DNA of 64,000 nucleotides from Poecilobothrus nobilitatus (Eukaryota; Arthropoda; Insecta; Diptera; Dolichopodidae), in contig OX352772.1 of assembly GCA_947095535.1 (NCBI GenBank), positions 34,305,445-34,369,444 of the forward strand, written 5' to 3'. Shown piece after piece: positions 1-10,860 of the stretch. A program made the position numbers and the translations under genes. Under the pieces are notes generated by a model. That model worked only from the letters and a program-made list of their open reading frames with translations, had not been told where the DNA came from and made no database searches. Every line of letters starts with the position of its first letter. The stretch's first letter is position 1.

Positions 1-6
1 TCTCAC

Positions 7-49
7 CTTCGTTGGCTTCTTTACAACTCCTGCTCGAGGTTGAAAATGT
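7..49 (-). CDS. possible short internal exon at window edge
   Basis: On the minus strand this 43-nt block is visibly richer in G+C than its surroundings. It is bracketed by an acceptor-like TAATTAG preceded by a T-rich tract (about 50-75) and by a donor-like AAG|GTGAGA whose GTGAGA is positions 6-1. Two frames are open; one reads QPRAGVVKKPTK and another STSSRSCKEANE. No partner exon lies in the window because upstream exons would be to the right and none was found, so this may be chance. I do not recognise the product. An alternative is a fragment of an unrecognised repeat. Confidence 0.25.
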
Positions 50-1980
50 CTAATTATAAAGAAAATTTCTTAAACTTTCTAAAAACAAAATAATATTGAA
101 ATTTACGAATTTAGAATATCCTTCATTGAAAACCTTAAGTTTTTATTATTACCTATGTTTGTTGTTTTTTTTTTTTTATTGTAGTTTTGTGTTAACATTG
201 AACTCACCACAATTTTTTAACTTTCCATCTAAAAAGCAAAAAAAAAAAAAAAAAAAAAAATAAATAAAAAAAAAAATATAAAAACCTTTATAAAAAGGCT
301 TACATTACAGGTAAACTTAATTAAAAATATGGTCAGTTTAGACAATATTTTATATCTCGTTTCATTGTTTATTTATTCTTTATATATGTTTGTATATTCA
401 ATCATATTATTGTGTACGTGTGTCCTTGTAATATTATAAAGATTTAAAGAATAGTAAAAAAAAAACAAAAACTTCTTTTTTTTTTATCCTCTCTTTAATT
501 ATAAACTTAATAAAATATTAAAAAACAAAAACAAAAAAACACAAACCAAAACAAAATATTTTAATTCTTCGTAATCCTTTAAGGACTTCTATTACCATCT
601 CTCTTTTCTTTTATAAGTGTGTGCCTTATGTATTTACAAAAAAAAAAAAAAAACGTGTGTATTTCAATGGAAGAAAAAAACAATTTTTTTTTTTTATTTA
701 ATATTATTAATAAACATTTACAACTTTAAAATTACAACACTGGCACATATTATACAGGCATTTGCAAAAAAAAAAAAAAATAAAAAAAAAAAAAACAAGG
801 GGGGACTAAAAATAATAATAAAAATAACTGTAATATGTTTGTTGGGTTATTAAATGATAAATTTTTCAGTAGTAAAATGTATATGAGATTTAGAAATTAG
901 AAATGAAAGACGATTTTCAATGACCAGACAGCTTCTTAACAAATAAATCCTTTGGTAGATTTTCATGTGTTCTTTTTTTTTTTTTCTTTATTGAAAGTCT
1001 GTGCCTTTTATTTTTCAGGTCATTCAAACAAATTTACACTGACTTTTGACTTTTTTTTTTAAAGTGTCCCAGGGTTTGAGTTAAAAATAATAAAATGTTT
1101 TTTTTTGTTTATTTATTTTTGAACCTTTAAGTAAAATTTTTTTATTTGGAAATTTAAAAATTTAAAAATGAAATTTTTTTTTTCTAATAATAATTATAAT
1201 ATAGTCTGGGAGAAATAAATTTTAATTTTAAACATTAAAAAAAAAAAATTATTAGAAAAAGGGCATATAATAAAAAAAAACAGAAGAAATTCAATGGAAG
1301 TAAAGAAAACCATTTTAAAAAAAATAATTTGAGAGTTTTTTTTTTTTTTTTTTTGGTCAAATCTTCTGGATTAATAATTGTTTTATAAGAATAATATGGT
1401 TAGAATTATATAACCATGACATAACGAATTTTAATTTAAATCTAAAACAACTGAAACTAATTTAAAACTAAATAATATGAAGTTGTAACTTTTATAAGAG
1501 AAAATTTCTATTTTAGTCAAATTTCTATAAAAGTGAAAACTGATAATAAATATTTGATATACTTTAAGTAATTCTAGTGTATTTTTATTTTAAAAAATCT
1601 GGAAAAGTTAAAATTATTTAAATATTATCATTTATATAATGTTTACCTTCTACTAAAGAAGTTTTGAAGCCCTGTATGTATCAAATAAAAAATATTTCAG
1701 ACTACGTTATTTTACTGATACATTTTATCTATAGATAGTTGTTGTTTTTGATCAATAAGTAAAACAAATTTTTTTTTTTTAAAGTTAATTTTTCTTAATC
1801 TTAAGTCGTGTCCGAAATTATCGCACTAAATACTAGGTAATCGTATAAATTAATTCCACTTAATTCTTAATTCCAATAATAATAAATTTAGTGCATTTGT
1901 CTGATCGTACTTGATTATCTGTCATTCCTTTAGTGTACTCTCGACTACACTAAATGTTCGTCCTAAAAGAGTAATGAAAG
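50..1980. other. AT-rich non-coding stretch, no gene seen
   Basis: Homopolymer-dominated sequence, including a run of about 23 A at 238-260 and many runs of 9 or more A or T. The open frame at 617-853 is mostly Lys and Phe/Ile codons from A and T runs and is not credible as a gene. Confidence 0.7.
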
Positions 1981-1982
1981 AG

Positions 1983-2028
1983 TTGACACTAGACATGTGA
2001 GAAAACAGTGTGAAGTGTCTAGTGTCAA
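1983..2028. repeat. 13-bp perfect inverted repeat (hairpin)
   Basis: TTGACACTAGACA at 1983-1995 is matched by its exact reverse complement TGTCTAGTGTCAA at 2016-2028, with a 20-nt spacer. The surrounding 1800-2045 block repeats TAGTG/CACTA words and is less AT-rich than its neighbours. It could be the core of a decayed MITE or a folded RNA. No termini were found. Confidence 0.6.
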
Positions 2029-2911
2029 GTGCTAGTGCAAAAGATTCTGAAAAGGCTTTAATGTTAGTTTTAATTTTATTTTTTGTTTGGCATATTGTTT
2101 TATTTGTATTTTTATGGTAGGTACTGTTATATACATACTAGTCTCGTAACTGGTAATAAATGATAGATATAAAATAAGTCCAAGTTTTTTTTTTCTTTCA
2201 TTAAAACTTTTATTTCCAAGGGGAGTGCTAATTTACTTTTTTTATCATTCTTTTATTAACAATCAAAGTGTTTTTCAAATTTCATTAAAATACAGATCTT
2301 TACTTTTTTTTTTGAAAATATTAGTCGTGAAAAAACTAAATGTGTACATTTTAATGTTCGGTTCGTGTATATTATTAAATTATTTAAGATTAGTTTGTGT
2401 CTTCAATCGATATCACTACAATTCCACAACAAAGTAATTTATAGAGAATTTGGATGACAGGAGTTTCCCAGAAAAGTTGAAATTAATGAAAATTGATAAA
2501 TTTAAATAAAAATATTGATAAAATAAAATTATATTGCCGCACTATAGCGGTATATACGGAAGTAAGGGAGAATTAAAATAAAATTTTTTTTTCGTGTTGA
2601 TTTTTTACCATATGACGTTTCTTTGTACAATATTGCCTAATAAACTAAAATGGTGGTAGTTATGATATCGGCCTTTTATTCGTAAAATATCCGGTTAAAA
2701 CTCTAACTGGGTCATATAGATTAATAAAAATAAGTATATATTAATATTATATATAGTATATTAAAATTAAAATAAAATAATTATTGTATAATATAATAGA
2801 TTGCGCACTAATAAAAATACTTATGCTTCATTGTTCTTGATTAATGGCTACTGCCAAGTAATCAACACCTTAGAGATATTAATGAATCCGCAAACACTTA
2901 AGCTTAGTAAA

Positions 2912-2977
2912 ATGTAAATAATAAATGATTAAGTGGGTAGATAGATGTAAATAATAAATGATTAAGTGGGTAGATAG
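2912..2977. repeat. 33-bp perfect tandem duplication
   Basis: A 33-bp unit beginning ATGTAAATAATAAATG and ending GTGGGTAGATAG occurs twice, back to back (2912-2944 and 2945-2977), with no mismatch. The absence of divergence suggests a recent duplication. Confidence 0.95.
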
Positions 2978-3992
2978 TTAGTAGTAGATAGCCTTATGAT
3001 CCTTATAGTAATGCAAAAGACATTTTTTTTTTGAAACAGAACGGCGGGCTTTCATCCTAAATCTTCTGATAATTTTAGTAATATTAACGGCCATTATCAT
3101 TTCCATTAGTTCTATGTTTCATTTAAATCAATTTTGTTAATTTACTGTTCTCTTTCAAGCGGGATTTGAATTCTTTAAAGATTTATTATTATATTCTTTT
3201 AATTTTAAATTTATCTTATTCTTATGATACGTACAGTTGGATGTCAGCGTATTAACTTTATCTTAAGATGTTTGACGATTGATGCCATTGAAGATGATGC
3301 CTTTAAAAACTTCATTCTATTTGTGGCTGTAAGAACGAAATTCCCAATTATGAACAAATTAATCCACTCTTGAATGTTTCACAGTTTGACAATTTGTTTG
3401 ACAATTGAATGTCAGTTATGATAGTTGTATAATATTAAGAATGCAAACAAATTGATGGACTATATAATTTTATTTATTCTTTTCGGATGTTGGCTATCTA
3501 AAGATTTACTTACTTTTAATTTGTCATCAAAAGAATCAAAAGGTCAAATTAAAAATCATATGTAATGATGACTGTCAATGAAACAAATAAATATGACACT
3601 ATACACTAATATTATTTATAAATTGTATTTAAAAGCAAAATTTTTTTATATCTCACTAATATTTTGTTGTAAAGATTGCCCATGGTATCTATCTATTTTT
3701 TCAAAATAATATTTTATAATTTTATATAGTGATCTCTTTTTCAATTTCTAGAATGGGATGAGGAGTGTATATTGTAATAAAATCAGTTTATTTTAAAACA
3801 AGATCATAAAAAATATTTTAATGGGAAAACTTGAACGTAAAATTTACTTATATTTCCAAGTAAATATTGTTTAAAGTTAGACTTTTTAGTTTTTTTTCTT
3901 GTAATTTTTTTTTTTTTGTGTCTTGTAATTTGAGTAAACTTTGACCATTTGTTATCGTTACTAGTTATTTTATATGGTAAAAATAAATGAAT

Positions 3993-4045
3993 GTGAATTG
4001 GTTTATTTTTCTGTGTTTTTTGAATTGGTTTATTTTTTCTGTGTT
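3993..4045. repeat. tandem duplication, about 27 bp x 2
   Basis: The segment GAATTGGTTTATTTTTCTGTG is repeated with a one-base difference in the T run, separated by a short T-rich spacer. Confidence 0.8.
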
Positions 4046-5199
4046 GTACTCCTATAATACTGTTGCTACTATTACTGATGCCTTTGTTGATATTGTTGTT
4101 ATTATTATTATTGTTGTTGAAATTAGAGATTGAAAATTACTTGTAAAAATTATTTTAAATTTAGTATAAGTTAAAATAAATAAAGAAATATTATGTAAAG
4201 TTCATTAATAATATAATGAACTTATATTTCTTGGAATAAAAGAAAAAGAAAATTTAATAAAAAAAAAAAAACTTTTCATAAAATTGGTTTTTACTTTTTT
4301 TATAAGAAGAAATACAATAATGTTCAGATTTTTTTCTAATTTAATAAATTAAAATATTTTTGTTTTTTATTTGACTCATTCATATAAATTAAAAAAAAAT
4401 ATATATATTGTTTTAAATTTAAAAGTTTTAGATTTAGTATTTTAATGGATGTTGGGTTATTGTTGTTTTTTAATAACTTTTGATGGAGTTTTACCGAGAA
4501 CTTTAAATGTACCGAGAACTTTAATCTAAACAAATGCAAATAAATTTTTATTATTTTTGAGTTTAATTTTAGCTTTTTTTTTTCTATAACTGAAAAATCC
4601 ACACAGCTAGAAAACCTTGTTGAACCTATAAAGGTAAAAGAATAGGTAAAAGAAAAGGTAAAAGAATAGCTATTTTTTGCGCTCTAAAAAACTTACCGTA
4701 GGCGATTTTTGAATGGAAAACAAATGGAACTGAAAAAATGAATTTTTAGCTCTTTTGAGGTTGTGTACCAAAACTATAAGATATCTTTCAACCAAATACA
4801 TCATCATTAGACTTTTAAAATGAGCATAAAATGTTATCAATAAGTAAATTAGTTAGAAAGATATAATAAAAAATATGAAGGGTAAATTTGAACTTTCAAG
4901 TGGTATTTGACTGCCTTAATGACATCAGACCTCAATCAAACCCCCGCCAAATTCGTTAAATTATGTCCAAGCATGTTTCTATAATAGTTTAGAATCGACC
5001 CGATATGGGACCGAAACTAAAGTATAGCCGATTTAAATCCGAAATGCAGTTTTAATAGCCTATTTACAAATTTTTATTTATGGTGATGATTACATTTGCA
5101 TCGTGGAAAGATTCATACAAATGTATTGTATTTAGAAATTTTGTTCACAACATACTTACCAATTTGAAATCAATTTTCATTCCCTAACTCAAATTCTTT

Positions 5200-5339
5200 T
5201 GACCAGGCAGTATATGAGTACTAAAGTTCGTATAATCTATTGGTTGGCCAAAAAATGGGTGGTGGTTAGAGGACTCGTGCTCGCTTCACTTCTTTATAGT
5301 GTCTTTCGATGATTCCCATCTACCCTGGCGAGAAAAAAA
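5200..5339 (+). mobile_element. LINE 3' end fragment (same family as 27678-28226)
   Basis: From about 5216 the sequence parallels, in opposite orientation, the 3' terminal part of the LINE at 27678-28226. Shared blocks include AGTACTAAAG, CGTATAA.CTATTG, AGAGGACTCGTGCTCG, TATAGTGTCTTTCGATGATT and CCCATCTACC. It ends in an A run (5333-5339), as expected of a poly(A) retroposon tail. Only 3' UTR and the last codons remain, so this is a strongly 5'-truncated copy. Confidence 0.75.
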
Positions 5340-6031
5340 TAAACTGGTACTAGATTCCCACTTTAGAGATAAGGTTTTTGAACTTTATTTTAAAAATCAT
5401 TAAAAAATAAATTATCAATTTTTCAATATAGTGTTATGAAAACATTTACTGTGCAAGTTTCAAAGTTTCAAAGAGTTATTAAGATATTAAACTACCTGAC
5501 TTTTGGTGTAGTTTTTAAATCGTCTGTCATTCAGTAGGAAGGTCTTAGTTTGAACCCTCAGTTAGATTATATAAGAAATAAATCAATATTTTACATTGTA
5601 ATAATGCATATAATATTGTAAAATAATAATAATTTTTTGTAACTGTAGATCATTCGTTACAGTTAGGACAACAGTAATAATAATAGGCGGATACCTGTGC
5701 TATGCTTAGGCCGTTTAGAGATTTCATATTGTTATATTGGTTAAATGTAGTTATAGAAGTTTAGTCAGTAAAAATCTGAAGCTATAAAGCTTGGTCTTTG
5801 AAAGATTTTAACTTCAAATAAGTGTAATACAACTAATTCAGTGTCTGCCTTTTTTAATCTTTGGAAATCTTGAAATTAGTTGAAAAGAATTTTATTTAGG
5901 AGTAAAAAGAGAAAAAAGGGGGGAAAAAAGAAGAATTTACTCTTATTTTGATATTAAACGTGAAAGAAATCAGTGAAACCTCTAAAACACCCTTATGAAT
6001 CTGTTATAAGGTTTAAAATACGTTAGTTTAT
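5340..6031. other. non-coding, nothing recognised
   Basis: AT-rich sequence with no open frame of interest and a G/A-rich island near 5905-5930. Confidence 0.6.
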
Positions 6032-6044
6032 AATATACGTTAGT

Positions 6045-6223
6045 GGGTCCTCCGTGGCCTAGTGAGTAAGAGCGTATGAAAATAAGCTGTAAGCTAAGGG
6101 AGTGTGGGTTCGAATCCCACACACATCGTAAGAATAATTATCGTTACGACATGTACAGCCACGCCTGAAAAGGAAAGGCTGTGTAATTTCCTTGTTACAT
6201 TTATGAAGCAGGGGCCCAAAAAA
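6045..6223 (+). mobile_element. tRNA-derived SINE, family 1, copy 1
   Basis: The head is tRNA-like, with an A-box region GTGGCCTAGTGAGTAAGAGC and a perfect T-arm TGTGGG-TTCGAAT-CCCACA (B box). The body has two hairpins, TCGTAA...TTACGA and ACAGCC...GGCTGT, followed by GGGGCCC and an A tail. It is flanked by perfect 13-bp target duplications AATATACGTTAGT at 6032-6044 and 6224-6236, which is direct evidence of retroposition. The head would be transcribed by RNA polymerase III, and mobilisation would need a LINE reverse transcriptase (family knowledge). The fused body and A tail argue against a working tRNA gene. Confidence 0.92.
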
Positions 6224-6236
6224 AATATACGTTAGT

Positions 6237-6790
6237 TTTTATAATAGATTTCATAATTTTTATTTATAAAAATAAAGATGTGAACTTTATGGGTCAAAGA
6301 TTATTATATCTAAGATAAGGCGATATCTGGAAACAAAATGTTGTCACAATAAAAACTATTATTTTGATTCTTGCATTATTGACTTATTTTATTAACAAAT
6401 TAAAACATTTGTTTCCAATATTATTTGTAATTCATTCAGTTCATATTCTAATCTAATGCAAGTTCATCATATTTATACATTCTTATAAATAAGTAAATTA
6501 AACGAAGTTACGTATAAATATTCCTTGATTTTAATTGGTATTGAAGGTGTTAAAGTAAAAGGAATTTTCTTAATATTCTTTATAACCTTCTTTATTCGGT
6601 ACCATATACAGTTGGGAAGCTTCACTCCTACAAATTATTTTTTTTTAATACTGATTAATTCTTTTATAATACTAAATATGATCTTAGACCTAAATTTTGA
6701 TTAGTCATAATATAGACCTAAATATGATTAGTTTTTTTTTTATTCAAATCGCATCTTTTGACAGAATCGATATATAATGAGTAAAATAAA
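6237..6790. other. non-coding, nothing recognised
   Basis: AT-rich filler between two repeats, with no open frames or structured elements noticed. Confidence 0.6.
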
Positions 6791-6794
6791 ATAA

Positions 6795-7090
6795 AATTAG
6801 GTAGGTAAATCGGAAGATAGTAAATGGCTGCAGATGCGTACTTAGACCATTTTAGATGCATTGTGATACTGAGGATTAGTTTTTCTACTAATTAAATCAT
6901 TGGGAGTTTACTACAAAGCTCTGTAAATCGATTAAGTTTACCTTCGCCAGATCAAAAAAGTTATTTAAAAAGAATTTCGCCAGAAACATTCTTCTTTTTT
7001 AGTATTCACACAAAAGGTGAAAGATTGATTCCGCTTCCTCTTCATCGTTAGACTTTTGCAAAAGTCATATGTAAGTCCTTCTTTAAATAA
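6795..7090 (+). repeat. interspersed repeat family D, copy 1
   Basis: Homologous in the same orientation to 25510-25830. Shared blocks include CTGTAAATCGATTAAG, CAAAAAAGTTATTTAAA, AGAATTTCGCCAGAAAC and a TATTCACACAAAAGGTGAAA-type block. It opens with a degenerate GTAGGTAAAT/GATAG run. The class is unknown and no coding capacity is evident; the open frame 6965-7156 on the minus strand is incidental. Confidence 0.75.
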
Positions 7091-8208
7091 AGTTAAAACT
7101 ATATATAAATAATTTTCATCATTATTCTTTAAAATACATTTTACTGAAGAACTCATAATAATTAACTGGAAAAAAACAAAGATTACTAAGTCTAAGTAAA
7201 TGCAGAATAAACTTTATTGATTTAAAAGTTCATTCAATTACCAATCATGATTTAAGATTAAATCATGAAAATTACTTAATAATGTTTCATAAAAAAATTT
7301 TTCTTCACAATTTTAATCTTCTTTAATAAAAATTTCAATTTAATTCTTTTCATACAATCAATAAATTTTTATATAACTCTTCTTTTAATATAAGAATATA
7401 TTTTAATATCCTATAAAAAATAAAATTGACCATCAATATTAAATGATTAAAATGTTTTAATAGTAATTCATATAAATACCCTTTAAATAGAATTCAGTTA
7501 AAGAAAAGCGATCGTTATTTCAATAAGTTTGTTTTTTTTTTATTATTTTTTTTTTTTTTCATTTTAAAGACTTTGGTTTGTTATTAAAGTAAAACAATAA
7601 CAAAAATACAAATTAAAAATTTAATTTTATAAGAAAGTAGGGTTGAAGACATTGTAATATAATCATAACCTCGACCACATTATTATTAATCATGGTTAAC
7701 AATTCATGAAATAATACTGTAACTGAAAGGACTTTATTGTACAATAAAACAATTTTAAGGATGCTGAAGAAGGAAGGAGACAATAAAAGCAATATTGCTC
7801 TTATTCATTTTATTAACACTTTTCTATTTAGACAGAAAAATACTGGTAGTAAAATAGTATTAGCATTTTAAAATAAAAAAAAAAAAAAAATTTGTCTTCT
7901 CATTATTTCCAGGATAATCAACTCAAATAATATACCAATTCAACAAACTCATAATATTAGAATTTTTTAATGGAAGAAATTAATTCAAGCTGGAAGCCGT
8001 AGGATTAGATATTAAGTTTTGTTATTCTCCTTATTTTTTTATTTTCGATTTATATAGAAACAGTGTTGACGCTTGTATCAAAAATTGAATCATAATATAG
8101 TTGCTCGTTCATTAATCCAAAACATAAATCTCATATGTAGGAGTTTTTTGGGAGCACAATGGATTTACATCAAAGGGTTGCATTTACACCTCTTAAATAA
8201 CAATTAAT
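7091..8208. other. non-coding, nothing recognised
   Basis: Very AT-rich with long T and A runs (7530-7560, 7870-7890). No gene or repeat recognised. Confidence 0.6.
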
Positions 8209-8218
8209 ATAATCTACA

Positions 8219-8484
8219 GGGCCTCTGTGGCCTAGTGGTCAAGCACGTGGCTTATTAACCGAGGAAGTGCGGGTTTAAATCCTGCACAGGTAGCAAGTTT
8301 TATTAATTGAAAACAAATTCCTCTTGTTACCAAATACAATGTAAATATATAATGCCTATTATATAAAAATAATATATAATATTAGTGTTTAATTCAATAA
8401 TCGTATTCGGCCTTAGTAGTCGATGATTTTGAAATATTGCAATATCCTATGTCATTTGTAATATTAATATAAATAAATAAATAA
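8219..8484 (+). mobile_element. tRNA-derived SINE, family 2, with (AAAT)n tail
   Basis: The head reads GGCCTCTGTGGCCTAGTGGT at the A box and GTGCGGGTTTAAATCCTGCAC at the T-arm/B box. It is followed by an AT-rich body and an (AAAT)n tail. Ten-bp target duplications ATAATCTACA flank it at 8209-8218 and 8485-8494. The body differs from family 1, lacking its two hairpins, and the tail is a tetranucleotide repeat instead of poly(A). This suggests a different LINE partner (inference). Confidence 0.85.
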
Positions 8485-8679
8485 ATAATCTACAATCTAT
8501 AAGAGTTCTTTCATAACATATTCCATCACCATATGTGTTTTTTAATTGTTATGCTTTGTCAAAATTTAAGAAAGCAGTAAATTTTTTCTTTCTTATTTGC
8601 CCATTTTAAGCAAACCAGCTAAGCAATAAACATATGTATTCCTTTACGTTCCTTTTTCTTCTTCTCTCTTCGCCATTAT

Positions 8680-8792
8680 ACAGCATAGTTAAGTAAGGAA
8701 ATTGAGGTTTAGTGAGTGTAAAACTTTACAAAAAATAAAAGTAGTTTAGGGTTTCTTGGTGTCTTTTAAAGATTCCCATACCTCCCCAATTC
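8680..8792 (+). mobile_element. probable diverged LINE 3' end fragment
   Basis: This parallels the end of the LINE at 27678-28226. Blocks TTGAGG, TTTAGTGAGT, GTGTCTTT and GATTCCCAT appear in the same order. It is more diverged than 5200-5339, and no clear A tail remains. Confidence 0.5.
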
Positions 8793-8794
8793 AG

Positions 8795-10740
8795 ATAGTT
8801 TATAATATATTTGCGATTAGTTAAACAGTTTAATCATAGTTACGGTTTCAAAGAATTTTTCTTCAAAAGTTAAAGTAATTGGTTCTCTGTTGCTGTTCTG
8901 TGCTGTCTCATAGGCTCACAGAAAGTTTATTTTTAATACATTAAAATAAATATCTGCAAAAAAACTGATAATTGTTAGATCTTACTATTAGTACTTCGGT
9001 ACAATTTCATATTAAAAATGTTGGTAAAATGTTATGTTTAAAACTGAATTTTATAATTTATATTTAAGAAATTAAGTTAAATATTTTTTGATACATTCCA
9101 ATTTATTGAATTTCCTGACAGTCTTAAAAGAATGGTAATTTTGTATTTTTTTTTTGTTAAATTGGTTAAGTGTAGCATCCTTTTTTCTCACTTCTTTTTT
9201 TTTTTTAAGTATGAAAATTCACAAAGAATGAATGCTCTTTACTCATTTTCAACTGAACCTAATCTAAAATTTTTTTTTGTTTTTTTGTTTTATGGTGTTT
9301 CTTACTATATAAAAAAAATCTAAAAAAAAAAAATTTAATTCCTATATTTTTTTCATTGTTTTTGTTTCTTCTTTTGATGATTTGAAATTGAATACTTAAG
9401 TGGTATTAACAGGATTGTAAAAATAAAAAAGCAATTTTAAGCTTAATGTTCCTTTTATACAAAAAAAAAAAGAAAAAAGAAAATAAAAATAACAAAAAAA
9501 AAAAATTTGAAACTGAATAAAATGAAAATTTTACTGATCTGAATTGAGCTAAAGTAAAAGATGGAAATGAGATTTTATTTAATTGCCAATTTAATTTGCA
9601 TATTTTTTGGCGCCATTAAGAAAATATGAAGAGAAGAAAACAATTTTCTTATATTTTTATTTTTAAATTTGGAAATTTAAATTTTTTAGTTTAAAAAAAA
9701 ATTTTAGGTCTAAAATTGTTTTATTATGATTTTGTTTTGAGAAAATTTTAATTGTATCTGTAGCCTTATAGCAGTAGATTTTATTTAAGAGGTTGATAAT
9801 AAAAAAAATTGTTTAATTTTATTTCAATTAAATTTTTTTTAAGTGAAATTAACTTTTATGTATTAAAAATTCATTATTTGACAAAAAATATTAAATTTTA
9901 TTTTTGCCTACAAAAAATAAACGTACATGAAAGCTAAAAAAAGATTAAAATAATTTTAAATTTTGAATAATTGTGTGATTATTTAATTGTTTCTTATGCA
10001 TGCTAATTACTTCTACTAATTATTTTACATTTTTAAAATTTTCTTGGATGCTATTAATAGATTCTTATAATTTATGAATGTGGCTATTATTTTTGGAAAT
10101 TTTGTATGAAATTACAAAAAAAAGAAATGTATAAATCATTGATTCAATATAAGATGAGTTTCTTGATTTCTATTTTTCTTAAGTATCATTTACAGTTGTG
10201 ATCAGAAATATGGCTTTTCATTTTATTCATCCTTTTTTTTCCAACTTCATTCCTTTTTAAACTTATTTGCTGTATTTGGTTTATTTTATTAATAAAATTA
10301 TCTTGTGTAAACAGTGAAGCATTTATAAATTTATTTCCTAACCTAATTTAGCATTATTTTTAATAGTTTTATGTGGATTTAATTAAAAAAAAAAAAAAAA
10401 TGGAAATGTGGTTTTTCATACAAGTAATTCAATTTAAACAAGTGCAATTTTTTATGTGAGTCACTCTGGGTATTTTACAAAAATAGTGTGTAAAATTTAA
10501 CCAAATAAATTATGCGGTTATATTTTTTCTTAAGATGTCTCGTAAGTATATTACTAAGAACTACTTTAAAATTTGATATTGATCTATTAAAAAGTATTTA
10601 AACTCAATAATCAGAAGAAATCAGAGGTAATCTTTACATATATATACCGGTACAATAAAATACCGGTAGAGTAACACACGTAGAGTAGGTCTATGTCAGA
10701 ATTATGAATAGGAGAATATTAGAACTATAGGAAAACATTG
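8795..10740. other. non-coding, nothing recognised
   Basis: AT-rich with frequent A/T runs. Two TACCGGTA octamers lie 8 bp apart at 10645-10652 and 10661-10668. No gene seen. Confidence 0.6.
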
Positions 10741-10743
10741 TTA

Positions 10744-10860
10744 GCTCGTACGTCGAAATTATGGAATACACTGCCACCTAACAAATGTGGTTAGAATACA
10801 GAAGTTCATGCAACCAGCCATTTTGCATCTGCTAAAATTTAATTCCACCCCTACAAAATA
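10744..10860 (+). pseudogene. possible LINE ORF2 C-terminal remnant
   Basis: One frame reads ARTSKLWNTLPPNKCG then stops. The RTS.LWN.LP pattern is typical of the last residues of jockey/I-type LINE ORF2 proteins (family knowledge). The following text in frame (HATSHFASAKI) is compatible with the same tail after one stop. Only about 35 codons are recognisable, so chance is possible. Confidence 0.4.

Larger units (their letters stand above)
2029..5195. other. AT-rich non-coding stretch, small tandem repeats only
   Basis: No coding signal seen. It holds the short tandem repeats listed separately and a GGTAAAAGAATA-type triplicate at 4630-4668. The block at 4915-5080 is somewhat less AT-rich, with AATCGACCCGATATGGGACC-like text that resembles repeat DNA but could not be classified. 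Confidence 0.6.

Noticed and set aside
617..853. 78-codon + frame
   Set aside because: Built from A and T runs (poly-Lys, poly-Phe), with no codon-position pattern.
6045..6125. Functional tRNA gene at the head of the SINE
   Set aside because: The acceptor stem does not close, the tRNA part is fused to a SINE body with an A tail, and target duplications enclose the whole unit.
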